DNA of 64,000 bases from Phoronis australis (lineage: Eukaryota; Phoronida; Phoronidae): assembly GCA_002633005.1 (NCBI GenBank), contig NMRA01000282.1, forward strand, positions 333,748 through 397,747, given 5' to 3'. A program made the position numbers and the translations under genes. Shown here piece after piece: positions 32,616 to 43,793 of the stretch (its first letter is position 1; every line of letters starts with the position of its first letter). Below the pieces are notes generated by a model. That model saw only the letters and a list, made by a program, of their open reading frames with translations. It was not told where the DNA came from and made no database searches.

Positions 32616-32947
32616 AAGGGACATCTTTGTTTTTTAACAACTGAAAAACATATTTTTGGTATTATTTTGGATGGGCAGTCTTTTTGAAGTTTTAAGCCGT
32701 GACCAGAGCTATAAAACAACAAAACATGTTGTGTTTTTGTGGTTTTATTACAAATCTACAATTCTTGCTGAACAAAAGGCCGGAGACTTTACCAGATAAA
32801 TGTGGGTAAAATGCTCTGCCATTTTTCAATTGTGTTTTAGTTCTGCCTGTAGAGTGTTAGACTGTGACCAGGGGGTGTTGCAGGTTCAGCTCTGGACTGA
32901 AGAATCTAAAAAAGCTTTTATTTCCGATAATGTCTGTTTTAATTTAT
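32616..32947 (+). mobile_element. MITE-like element with tRNA-like segment, copy 2
   Basis: The left terminus aagggacat is exact; the right is decayed (gataatgtctg). It shares the 'gaccagagct.taaaac' block with copy 1 and has a clearer tRNA-like part ending 'ggttcagctct', close to a B box. Confidence 0.6.
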
Positions 32948-33492
32948 ACTTAAAGCCTAACTTCACCAAAATTTTGTTATTTTAGGTTTATTGGGTTAAC
33001 TAGGTAGTTATAGCAAAGCCCTAGCAAAATTAGAAAGCGCTAGTTTAATCTGGCAAATGTAGGCCTGTCAAAAGATAGGTGAAGCTGTCTTTATGTGCCT
33101 GTATTGCATCACCATGAGATCCCAGCACAAAGAACAGAAGGCTGATAACAGCTACAGTATTGAATAGGGGTCTGAATAGAACGTCATTGGGTGTGGGTGT
33201 TATTCACAGCTGTTTGAATTAATTAAAGGCCAGATTTTCCTGTTGACATAGACAAAAGCCAACCAATATGCCTAACAGTTCCATACATTTGACAATTTAT
33301 GGAACTAGTGGGTTCAGAGCAATGCTCTTAAAATACTGTGGGAACCTAATTTACAATTGTTACTGTTCATGATAGGCTTTAAATCTCTTCTTCGTGAGTT
33401 TGGTAAATGGAAAGGGTACTTGTTAGACAAGTGAAAACAGTTTTTGTTCTGGACTTTACTCCCTACAACAGTGACATCTCTTCTCCTTTCAG
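32948..33492. other. non-coding lead to A21
   Basis: No gene or named repeat seen. Confidence 0.4.
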
Positions 33493-33665
33493 GCTTCAGG
33501 TGTGGCCTGTGTGGGAAACGGGCCAACATTAAATCCAACCTTCGTCGTCACATTAAAGCAGCCCATATCGGCGCACAGTTTAAATGCCCCTTGTGTCCGC
33601 AAAGTTTCGACTGGGCGACAGAAACCAAGCGTCATATGAAGTCCTTCCACAAAATTTCTAGCTGA
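33493..33665 (+). CDS. A21: alternative terminal exon, C2H2 finger pair
   Basis: The acceptor is tctcctttcag. Finger 1 (FRCGLCGKRA, x12, HIKAAH) has helix I/S/N/R. The join is IGAQFK. Finger 2 (CPLCPQSFDW) has helix W/T/E/R, with Asp before the Trp where nearly all others have Lys. It ends FHKISS then tga. A hexamer at 34161-34166 lies 496 nt after the stop and is followed by a T/G-rich run. Confidence 0.9.
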
Positions 33666-34763
33666 TTGAAGTGAGATCTTGTGTTTTGGTTGTTTTTTGT
33701 CTGTTTGTAGAACTGCGATACCTTGTTTGAGTACGTTTAATCTGTGGAGTTATCTAAAGAAATTGCTAGCTATATTTAATGCCGTTTAGAGTTAACCCTT
33801 AAGATTTATGGTTAAGCAGTCAAAATGGACTATGAACAATTCTACAATAATATTTTTGTTACTTCCTCTTAATAAATGTTTCCACTTTTTTAAGTCTGAA
33901 CTAGGCTGCCTACTCTGGTTACGGTTCATCTTACTACGGCTAGGGTGCATTCTAAGTCATGGACTGAAACGAGCGTACACTGACTGGCAAAATGGCAGTC
34001 ACTCAAATGTGTGGTCATCAAAGCTGGAACATTGTCTTATGGGAGAAAATTGATGGTTTTCGTTACATAAGAGAAGATTTCTAGTTGCAAATTTTTGTTT
34101 ATGTCTTGCATTAACAAAATGTAGGTCCTGTGCCACCCATGAATTTTATAATATATTGATAATAAAGTCCAGGAGGTGTCTGTTGGACTGAATGTCTTGG
34201 GTTAGGAAGTGCTATTCTGTATGATCTGTTATTACTACAAGTTTGCAACTGTTGGAAACCCTATTCTTGTAGCTTCTTCTAAAAATCCCAATACAGTTTT
34301 GGTTGCAGCAAATGCCGCCATAAACTGGTCTTTCTTGACATAGTGGTCACTAGAATTTAGTGACATTGGATAAGGTGTGAAGTTTGGTGAAGCTGGGTAT
34401 GTTTATTCTAATCCCCTGACTGAACCTTCCTGTTCTGGTTGGCAGCTATCAGTCATTAAAATCTCTCAGTGCATCATTCCGAAATGCCATAGAAAGGTTG
34501 TTAAACTATTGTCTTAACTTCATTTCTAAAATCTAGTAGTTTCTTTACACCAGTCTTTCACTTACGTGACAGAAAAATTTGTCAATTTGAAATTCGCGAT
34601 TATCGCTCGATCATTGAGCAGTCTGCGCAAGACTTGAAGTGCCCTTACTCCTCTGATTAGTGATTTATCAGTTTTAAGGGGACAGAAGTAAACCCCTATG
34701 AATATGGTAATGTTAGTTCGAGGGCCGTTTATCAACTTTGATGGCCTATTTTTATTGTTGCAG
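33666..34763. other. 3' flank of A21 and lead to A22
   Basis: No gene; carries the hexamer noted for A21. Confidence 0.4.
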
Positions 34764-34936
34764 GATTTTGGGAGTGTGGGCTGTGTAGCCGGAAACTGAA
34801 TGACCGGTCAAATATGCGATGCCACATTCGCGTGGACCATCTCAAAATTCCCTTTTACTGCCCCTACTGTGACGAACCTTTCAAATGGAGTAAATGTAGA
34901 CGGGACCATATCAAAAACTATCACCATTTGTCGTAA
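34764..34936 (+). CDS. A22: alternative terminal exon, C2H2 finger pair
   Basis: The acceptor is ttattgttgcag. There is no usable ATG. Finger 1 (FWECGLCSRK, x12, HIRVDH) has helix D/S/N/C. The join is LKIPFY. Finger 2 (CPYCDEPFKW) has helix W/K/C/D. It ends YHHLS then taa. It is a sister of A23 (DRSN in the helix, RVDHL, IPF, CPYC). Cys at helix position 6 of finger 1 and at 3 of finger 2, where A23 has Arg and Asp, suggests it is drifting or has an unusual target. A hexamer is at 35447-35452. Confidence 0.87.
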
Positions 34937-36845
34937 AACACTGACTGTTGCGTTGGCACAGACTACGTAATCACGTGGTTGATAAAACGTGGCTATTGAG
35001 TGATCTTGTATTCTAGTATTTGTCGTGAGTTGGTAACAAATGGTTTAAAATTTTTATTAAAGCCGCGGAAGTGATGATTGTCAACTTGATTATGAAGTCA
35101 GTGGTATTTGCAAGTGCGTTGGCCCAGGGTCAAACTGCGTCACCTGTTTGTAGGTGTAAGAACTGGTCCAGTAATACTTCACATATTTCACACAAAAATA
35201 ATTGACCAATATTGTCCTTTTTCTATGTTTCAAAGACTGATTACTTTACAGGAAGCAATGTACGTCTGCACAGTACGAACGGTGTTACTAGTAGAATTAA
35301 ATTTTCTTGTAGTCCTTATTTTTGTGGAGAAATTTGACAGAATTATTGGCTGTCGGTTGATATTGTACGACTTATTATGTTGTTGGCTGAATTTGGCGCC
35401 AATATAATAGCCTTGTGCTTAAAGTCAACCTATGTCACTAGACGACAATAAAGTATTTTGATGGTGAATGCCCAGCGTCACTTACCTTTGTCTAAGTTAG
35501 ATATTTAAAACAATGAGATTTCCCTTTTTAAAATTTTTTCAATCATCACGCTGTCATTGTTGTTTGTTGGGATATAATTCTGCGCGTCGAACATGACAAA
35601 GTACGCTGGAAATTGAGCGATAGAAATTGTGTTTCTACATCAGTGTTGTTTTTGGGGTGTTGCGGCGAGTATTTCCCCCTAGCCCTATGACCTAGATCCA
35701 GCTCATCCGGCTTTTTCATTTTGAAATCTTGGCAACTATACATTAGTTAGCATAGCAGTGTAGCACTACACCTCACTGGATTTGGTTAGTGACTCTGAAT
35801 AGACTTCTTGAGCTGATAAGAAGTTAATGAGCTTCAAACATTTTCCTAGAGCCTGCCCTAATGTATAGGAGTAGTTAATCCTGCCATTATGTTATCTGCC
35901 TGCACTACCAAGTGGACCAGTCACCACATCCCAAAATGTCCTCAATGAATCATCTGGTATCTGTTGGGCATTTTCTAATAGCCAGCGCACTTTAATTCTC
36001 AGAATACTATGACGCCATATCTGATTCTGCCGCATTTACTCTAGCACTGTTGCTGTGCTAAATCACTATAGTGATTGGTTTTTGCTTTTGTAATTCTGGT
36101 GACAGTTAGATTTTACCATATAGTGATTTTCAATACATGCCGACATCAAAATTTTGAAAATCTTATGACCAACTAACGTGTGTTGACGGCCCTACATTTC
36201 AGTAAACTATTTTCCACCAATAAAACCATGGTAATGAACACATTCGTCAGATATGAGAAACCTAGTACAAGTAAAAATTGACCATAAGATGGTTATCCTC
36301 TGTGTGCCGTTGGAGTTTGCCCGTTGAATTCAGTCCTGCTGCTTGGCTGCGTGGTAATCTATGTAATCCTTTATGACACCTCATTTTATGTTATTATATT
36401 TTTATTAATATACTATTTACAATGAGGGTATCCCCATCAGTTCACACTGCTTTCCATTGTGTCATAAAGGTATGTGCCTGTTGACTGTTAGCAGCCCTGA
36501 GCCAGCTCACTTAGGCTCTGTATTGTGTCAGCAGGGAATGGGGTTATTGAAACTTGTGCTTCAGTTCACAAAGTTAATTTGGTTTTGGCTTGAATTTTCA
36601 CCTACACTAGGTCAGTCATGACTGTTGAAACATAACGCATGAATGATGTCTTGAAGTATGACCTTCGGTTCTTCCAGCCCCTTCTCCCTTTAATTGAGTC
36701 CACATCAAATAATTGGAGCTGTCTACCTTTAAAAATTGTCTGTCTTGTCAAAAAAAGTTCTTTCTGGCATGAAGGGGTCTTTAACAGCGTTAATTGTTGT
36801 GTTACTTCTTGTAAAAAATCTGACAACCGGCTTTTATTGTTACAG
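34937..36845. other. non-coding stretch
   Basis: About 35640-35745 is a dispersed repeat whose second copy is at about 60740-60850 (both contain 'ctttttcattttgaaa' or close). No gene seen. Confidence 0.45.
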
Positions 36846-37015
36846 GAGGTTGGCAGTGCGGCCTGTGTGGTCGACAAATAAGTGACCGGTCAAATCTGCG
36901 ACGGCACATTCGTGTGGACCATCTACAAATTCCTTTTAACTGCCCCTACTGCGGCAGAGCTTTTAAATGGAGTCACGATGTCAAAAAGCACATCAAAGAC
37001 TTCCACCACTTGTAG
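36846..37015 (+). CDS. A23: alternative terminal exon, C2H2 finger pair
   Basis: The acceptor is tattgttacag. Finger 1 (GWQCGLCGRQ, x12, HIRVDH) has helix D/S/N/R. The join is LQIPFN. Finger 2 (CPYCGRAFKW) has helix W/H/D/K. It ends FHHL then tag, one of the shortest tails. The helix of finger 1 (DRSNLRR) is identical to that of A24 although the rest is not, so the two may share part of a target. Confidence 0.9.
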
Positions 37016-38254
37016 TCTGAACTGGGGAAGCATTTCACTGTAGTGTAGTTGACAGTTCACATATTTTAGTCATTTATTGTAGTCATTTCTTTCGCTGGTA
37101 TAAGCTGAGTTTGGATCTAACACTGCATTAAGTGTGTATTTTTTGTTATGATGCATGGTGTGAACATCCCTTTTAAAGGAGCCTGACCAGTTCTATCCAC
37201 ATTCTAGTCTCACTAGGGGACTAGTCATCAATAGAGTGACTCTGTTCTCTGGTCACATAGTGAGGGTAATTACTGTTTCTTATTGGATGATATCTAAATA
37301 GAAGGTTTGAAAGCATACAGGCTCTTCCTCTTGTTTTCCATTTTCGTTTTGGGACATGAAAACTATATGGAAAGTATGAAATCTGGATAGAGAAGTAAAA
37401 ATTAGACAATGTTGGTTCTTGAATTTTCAAAAATTGGTCAAGTAAGAACAATTTTGTCAACAAAAACCCAAGCCCTCAGGGCATGACTTATCAGCTAATT
37501 ATACGATCACTTACTCACAATAGAAGCTGTGCCTGAAAGAATGTGGAAAAATGGTCCTTATAAAATGATTCTCCTTTAAAATGCATGTTCCAGACATGAC
37601 AGTTTAGTTATGGTTAACCATAATTAAACTGCATTGTTTTAGTGTTATGTTACATGTTTTGAGTTTGATTAAACAGGAAGTAAGATAGCTATGTGAGAAT
37701 GTTGTAACTTTGTTTATTTGCATGCAACAAAAACATTAAAAAGACCAAGCATATTTTAATCAATGAAGAAATATTAATCATTTCCATCTTTTGCCATCTG
37801 GTGTCAGTAGCAATTGAAACTAGTGACAGTCGAGGGCAAGCACCGAGTATTCAAAACATTGTCTGATAGTTATTTTGGTAGGAATTTTAATGTAAGATAG
37901 CATTTCTTTGGTACTACTTAATATATTTTGTTAGAAAATAAAGAAAACATTTTGTCCACCATATTATGTTCTAAATTGGTGATTTTACTGATGGTTATTT
38001 TCTTTAATGATTGTTGGTTTGAAATTTATTAAATTGATCTTCCCAAGGGAGGCTTCAGATTCTTGACTTAATGTGATGTTTGAATTGTACTTTTGCCTGT
38101 CAGTTTTCATGTTTCACTCATTGATATCCTACCAGTCACTTTCAAAACACTTCTAAGATGCAAATTCTTTGCAGAAAGCATTCTATTTGCCTTATGTACA
38201 TACTGTTTATACTTTGTTTGAAAAAAGTCACCTGTCCTGATGGAGTAACTGAAC
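37016..38254. other. 3' flank of A23
   Basis: No gene. About 37860-37995 ends in 'aaattggtgattttac', a copy of dispersed family 2. Confidence 0.4.
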
Positions 38255-38322
38255 CCTAGATCTCTCCAAATACTCTGCCCAGCACTACTGAGCTGTTGAC
38301 AGCATGCTGGGAACAGGTGCTA
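38255..38322 (-). repeat. tRNA-like (SINE-type) fragment
   Basis: On the minus strand it reads 'cagctcagtagtgctgggcagag' ... 'agggttcagttactcca', resembling an A box and a B box at tRNA spacing. It does not fold as an intact tRNA by eye. Confidence 0.45.
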
Positions 38323-39206
38323 CACTTTCCTTTATATTATATCTGGCCTGGCTGCTAGGTCCAGTTATGCAATGATGGTAAACATAAATATCACCCTTGG
38401 GTAATTTGTTTACAGTTTAAGTGTACAATGATGAAGAATCTTTGTGGAACTGTGCTTTACTTTTTCACCAGAACTTACTTTAAACACTTGATGGTACGGT
38501 GCTCAACCGTCATCTTCAATTGGTCTTCTACTGTCCTTAATGGCTTAGTCTCTAAACCAAGACCATCTCTCTAGTAAGCGGCACAACAGAGTTGATCAGG
38601 CTGTGTCTGATGGTTGTTGATGCCGGGAATTTCCTTAGATAAGCCCATAGGCGTATATTCGGAAATGAACATTTTCAGGCGTTTTAGCAGTGCCAAATAA
38701 ACGCCTGGGCGTTTATTCGGAAAAAGGGGCGTGTAAACGGAAACCCATATTTTTGCTTGACTTCACACTATTTTACATAAAACTGTGTTTTTAGATTTTA
38801 TGTTTATGCGTAGGTCGCCAACACCTTGTTCGTTTTTATAAATGCTCCACGAAACTAAATTTGTGACAAAAAGTTGACGCTGGGTGTGCTTTTAGGAGGA
38901 AACTTTCCAAATAAACGTCCCACTGTCTAGAACTTTTTCTGAATAAATGCCCATGGGCGTTTCATTGGGTGGGCTTATCTACGGAAAACCCCGATAGTAT
39001 GGCTGCAGGTGCTCCATCCAAATCCAACAAGGTGCCTGTTCAGCTTCGGTGGCCACATCAAGTAGGAGAGCCTTCTTTCCTGACAGCGAGATGCCAAGAG
39101 ACCTAGCCGTGGTAGTGACTGAGCTGGCTTGAAAACCCCGGCAGCCAACCTCAATTGGGCTTTATTTGCCACTGTGTAATTGAAGTGTGTCCCCTGTTCC
39201 TGGCAG
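38323..39206. other. non-coding stretch with a short dispersed repeat
   Basis: About 38645-38990 contains several 'cgtttattcggaaa' and 'gcccatgggcgtttc' type pieces, also found near 61310-61365. No gene seen. Confidence 0.45.
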
Positions 39207-39290
39207 CTGGTCTTGATAGCTCAGTGGTCAGTGTGCCCAGCTAGTGTTCGGGTCATCTCCAGTTTGATTACTGGGTTGTTACAGGCAATT
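39207..39290 (+). repeat. tRNA-like (SINE-type) fragment
   Basis: Reads 'gatagctcagtggtcagtgtg' followed at tRNA spacing by 'ccagtttgattactgg', resembling A and B boxes. No intact acceptor stem is evident, so it is a SINE remnant rather than a tRNA gene. Confidence 0.5.
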
Positions 39291-40113
39291 TTATTCAGAC
39301 TGGGATATAAAGCTAGTGTGTGGTTTGGCACAAGATATTGTGACAGTGCTTTCCGAAAAGATTTTGCATCATTCGATACTTTACGCTATAAACAAATTAC
39401 CCATAGTACCGAAGTACTGGTGTTTGATGGGTTACACCTCTTCAATAAAACTATCTTGATTCTGTTTACTTTTTGTGTGCCTGTGCACTTACACTGTCTT
39501 AAGCTAATGTTAAAAGTGCTGTAGTCAATTTTTATGTGGCATAGACCTGTATTTGACGTAAAATGTTTTATAAAGTTTCTCGGTAAAAATAAATGTGTTT
39601 AATTCTGTCCTGGATAGATTCCTTATACCTGTAGAGGTCACATGGCATTACTTGGATAAGGGTAACTAAAGCTTGAGTTTTGTAGCCTAAGGGTAAATGT
39701 AACAATTGTAAATACCTTTGCTTTAGCAGTGTGTTGGGATGGAGCCTCTTTTAGTGATTTTTACGTACCGTTCTCATCCAGGTTACTGCCCAGGGCGCTT
39801 AAATTGGGAATCTAAAAAGCAGGGGGTGGGCGGTAAGCCGAGCATGGGCGTTAACCCCGCCGAGTCCGGTGGTACAGCGCATTTATGTGTGTAAGCCTAC
39901 TGGACAAAGTAGAGTTAACAACTGACTCAAAGACATCATTCCTCATCTTAGACTTCATTGATGGTAATTCGAGTTCACAGTTTCTAGATTAACAATGTAT
40001 AAGCGTCTTTCGCGTTGGAATGTTGTAGCTATTTACAGAAATCTGTTGCAATATAATTATTTGCTGATGTGTTTATATATCCGTATTAAAATTTTGAAAA
40101 TTTGATTTTGATA
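39291..40113. other. non-coding stretch
   Basis: No gene seen. Confidence 0.4.
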
Positions 40114-40170
40114 AAAATAATTGCAGGCGAACTGATACACGTGTATCAGACCGCCTGCAATTATTTTTTG
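40114..40170. repeat. long near-perfect palindrome
   Basis: Arms aaaaataattgcaggc and gcctgcaattattttt are exact inverted complements. They enclose a second perfect palindrome ctgatacac/gtgtatcag, with a 3-by-3 nt mismatch between the two stems. DNA or RNA here would form a hairpin of 25 base pairs with almost no loop. Confidence 0.9.
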
Positions 40171-41503
40171 TATTCTTTTTTATACACATTGTACCAGACG
40201 TGTGCAGGCTGTGCATGTGGGCCCATTGCACTGATCACCTGGAACCATTTTTATGCTTTATTAATATATAGTTAAAACAAAGCTGGGAGCTAGAAACCTG
40301 ACTCAAGGGTTTAGCAGTGTGACCCTGTGGGTCTGCTTTGGTAGAGAATCAGTTAATGAAGAGTTAATGTTTAGGACCCCTCGAAAAAAATTAAAATTTG
40401 GCAAACTTTGGAACACGTCTCAGAAATTGGCTGATCGGGTTGAGTGACACTTTCAGATATCACGCTTTATGCGCTGTTTTCCATGCTAGGAATTGTTTAA
40501 TGTTCCACTTTTGCATGAGGGTTTGTCAACAATAGGACTTTTTATGGCTAGACAACAAAAACCATAAGTTTCATGTAACTAAAATGCAATGATAATTTCA
40601 GTTGAAAACTGTAATAGCATTTTTGAAATTTCATTTTAACCATTTATATCAAATGAAATTTTGTCATGTAATTTGTACCATTGTTTCGCTATGGATGTGC
40701 ATTTCTTTTTTGCTAGATTTCACTAAAAAGACATTGTCACATGACCCTATTAATAGCAAACTAGTGTAAAGTCAAACATCAAGCTCTTCATAGTTTCTAT
40801 TTTCAAAAAATATAATTTTGTAGATATTTGGCTATTAGTATGCAGTGATAAGTTGATGATGTCCTATACAAATTCTGCTGTAGTGTGGGCCATCTAAGTA
40901 AAATATGACCAGTTTCAGACAAAATTCATTGCCTAAAATGGTGTTTTTTTCATTTTTCAAAGGGCTGACTTCTAATGTTGTGAAAGCTTGCAAATTTTCA
41001 GTGTTATTATCAGATGGTAGCTGTGTTTTAGATCTTAAAGTGTGATAGCATTTATTTGGTGTTAATCTTTTACAAAAGAATGGCAAAATAAAATTTCACT
41101 TCTCGGCCATCTTGTGCCCTCAATTGGTACATTTTACCCTGCAGTGATCCAATACATTGATGACACACATGCCCCAGCATTGCATGCTGGGATTAATGAC
41201 TTTCCAAAGGCGAGAATCAATTTGACTTAGGAAACACTTTCTTATTATTTTTATCTCGGCTTCCTGGAGAGCTAAGTTGTAGTAGGCGTAAAACTCTGGA
41301 TTTCACGCTTGACTGTCTTTGTGGTGTGATTGGAACTTGCATGGCTAGCTTTTTAGCTCTCAATTTTTCCCTGATTTTCCCTTCTCAACCTCATGCTTCC
41401 TTGTTTATGGTTGGATATTTTTAACTGCCTTCGTTATGTTGCTGCTCAGGGTTTTTAAACTCGGATACCTTCCTACTAAAACGAGAGTGACCTTTTCTTG
41501 CAG
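40171..41503. other. non-coding stretch dominated by repeats
   Basis: About 40380-40880 is dispersed family 1. About 40900-41150 ends in 'aaatttcacttctcggccat', 'caattggtacattttac', a copy of family 2. About 41440-41503 leads to A24. Confidence 0.5.
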
Positions 41504-41691
41504 GGTCCTTTGGATTCACGTGTCAGACATGCGGGGCTACTTACACTGATCGCAGCAACTTAAGGCGACATATCCGCCAGAAACACGAGGGAGTTCGTTA
41601 CAAATGCCCAGCGTGCCCTGAGGAATTAATATCCACCGAAGCTGTTAAACGACATATGAGAGTGTCTCATAACTGGCAAACGCCTTACTGA
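41504..41691 (+). CDS. A24: alternative terminal exon, divergent finger pair
   Basis: The acceptor is ccttttcttgcag. It has three extra residues at the start (SFGFTC). Finger 1 (CQTCGATY, x12, HIRQKH) has helix D/S/N/R and a normal aromatic core. The join is EGVRYK. Finger 2 (CPACPEELIS) lacks both the core Phe and the -1 Trp (helix S/E/A/R) while keeping its Cys and His ligands. It ends SHNWQTPY then tga. A hexamer at 41819-41824, 128 nt after the stop, has a strong T/G-rich follow-up. Confidence 0.9.
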
Positions 41692-41818
41692 TTATAAGTA
41701 AATGCCTTTTGTCTGCTATATTGCTCTACATAATTTACATTAAGTCAATTGTGCCTTTTGTACATCTTTTTAGCCTGTTTCTGCAGAATACACGGTATTC
41801 TTCAGGACTACCATGTTT

Positions 41819-41824
41819 AATAAA
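41819..41824 (+). other. candidate poly(A) signal of A24
   Basis: AATAAA followed by ACATATTTTTGTATGTTTT, 128 nt after the stop. Confidence 0.5.
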
Positions 41825-42970
41825 ACATATTTTTGTATGTTTTAAGAATGGTTGAATCTGCACCCAATCTTATGATCTCTGTTTCTTTTTCTCTCCATTC
41901 TGCATGTCTGCTCTCTAGTCTTCCATCTTCTTATCTCTATCTTTTCTCTTTTACGTTTCTCCCCAGTAGTAGATTTTAAAGTAAGCTCATGTTGTTTAAA
42001 CCCACTCTCAGGGGAGACAACCAAAAATGCCTCTTCAAAAGACCAGTGCCACCAGCGGTAATAAACCCCTCCACAGATGGGAAGTTGAGATACCGGCTAC
42101 TGCTCCCCTTGGCTAATTGCTGTCTCCTCACTCTTTCAGTCTATTGTTTATGACTGTCTCTGCCCCATTGCTCTTTTATGAGGACAGGTAACATAACAAT
42201 TATGGGATGCTGTATTAGGGAATAGTTTATGTCAGACATAAGGAAATCAAATGGCATTGGTCAATCTTGCATACCATGAATGGATTGGGATGAATGGAAT
42301 GTCTAAATTGATTAGCACAGCAACAGTGAACAGTAGGGATAGGAGCACTCTCCAATGCACAATATCAGAGTGCTGCTTTTGTATTTCAGGATGTAGCAAT
42401 TGTCACAGTGTGGAGCTTTAAGATGACTGGACTCTTCTCAGAATTTGGTTTCATGCAGTAATCTCCGCTGATATCTTAGGGGTACCCTATGACTGATTTC
42501 TCGGTCTTTGAAGGTTACATGGAGTTGTCACCAACACTGGGTGCAATGACTGAAACAATCCCTGAACTTTCAACAACATAATGAAATTAGTCTTCCTCCA
42601 ATAAACCCTGTTGGTGACTTACAAACATAATCTTACTGTAGTACATTCCAATATCTGTTGCTCACTAGCCATGTGTTTGATGTGTCTTGCATATTCTTGG
42701 TCATGTGTACCATACGCAAGACAGTGTGGAAACTAAACAATACCCATGTTTGTCGTTTTTCTATAATGTTCATGTTGTTTGCACATGAACACTTTGTCTC
42801 AAACTAAATATAGGAAAACATTTATTCTTAAATTGTTGATAGTGCTAAAGAAAATTTTAATAATGCTTTTGTTTTTTTATATTTATTTTTGTTTGTTGCT
42901 CCACTTGGTGTGAATAACAGCCTGTAGTCGTTGATGGACCGGTCACTGAATACCTTCTCTGTTGTTCCAG
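41825..42970. other. non-coding stretch
   Basis: No gene seen; a C/T-rich block at about 41880-41970 gives a spurious minus-strand open frame. Confidence 0.4.
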
Positions 42971-43179
42971 GATTCATGTGCGCTGTGTGTAAGAACCAGT
43001 CGTATTCCCATGTGTCGGCTTTAAAAACGCACATTAAAGCACAACACCTTGGACTACGCCAAACATGTCACCTTTGTTTCGCGACATTCAAGTACTCCTC
43101 CCAGAAGACACGTCATCTACACAAGTTCCATAATATCATTGACTTTCGTGAACTAGGACCGACGTCTGATCAGCAGTGA
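42971..43179 (+). CDS. A25: alternative terminal exon, finger pair with tail
   Basis: The acceptor is tctgttgttccag. Finger 1 (FMCAVCKNQ) has 13 residues between Cys and His, intermediate between the x14 and x12 classes, and ends HIKAQH. The join is LGLRQT. Finger 2 (CHLCFATFKY) has Tyr at -1 (helix Y/S/Q/R). A 16-residue tail (NIIDFRELGPTSDQQ) precedes tga. Tyr at -1 links it to A26 and A27. Confidence 0.88.
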
Positions 43180-43451
43180 TCTGTGTAATACAACTGAGTG
43201 TCATTGGCCCTGAGAGGTGGAAGTGATTGCTGACCTCAGTAATGGGCCTAAAGTTACATTAGTTCGAAGATGATGTTGGTCCATTGATCTTAAAGTTCTT
43301 GGCCCGTCATGCGATTGTTCACAAGATTCATTTGTTCAGAGGTCTGCTGATCTGAAAATCCGTTAGTCTTGAACGTTCTCTGAACTGACGGCCTTAAGTT
43401 TGATTTTCTGTTTTTAAGCAAGCTGAACAATTATGTCAAAGTGCTGCTTTA
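43180..43451. other. 3' flank of A25
   Basis: Nothing recognised. Confidence 0.4.
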
Positions 43452-43793
43452 AAGCGACATCATTGGCGAAGAATGTCATTTTATGAGATCAGTCTCAGCA
43501 TGGAATCAAACCCATAACCCTTACAATCATCACAGTTTAATGCTCTGCCGGTGGCACTAAACTCCACACAACAAATGGCGAAGTGTTTTTAGCATATTTA
43601 ACTGATAAAGTCACCAGTCTTGATTTCAGCGATTGACAGACAACACCAAGAATTGGTGATTTGTAGTCTAGTCACAAAAACAACGAATTTTGTTGTTTTG
43701 TAGTGCTGGTCATAGGTAATAACTTCAAGAAGTCTATCCCATCTTACAATAATCCAAAAATGCGTTTTCAGCCGTAAATCTATAATGTCCCTA
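43452..43793 (-). mobile_element. MITE-like element with tRNA-like segment, copy 3
   Basis: The termini aagcgacat and atgtccct are inverted complements with one mismatch, in reverse orientation to copies 1 and 2. The tRNA-like part (minus strand, about 43495-43570) is the best of the three: 'ggcagagcattaaactg' then 'gggtttgattcca'. Confidence 0.65.
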
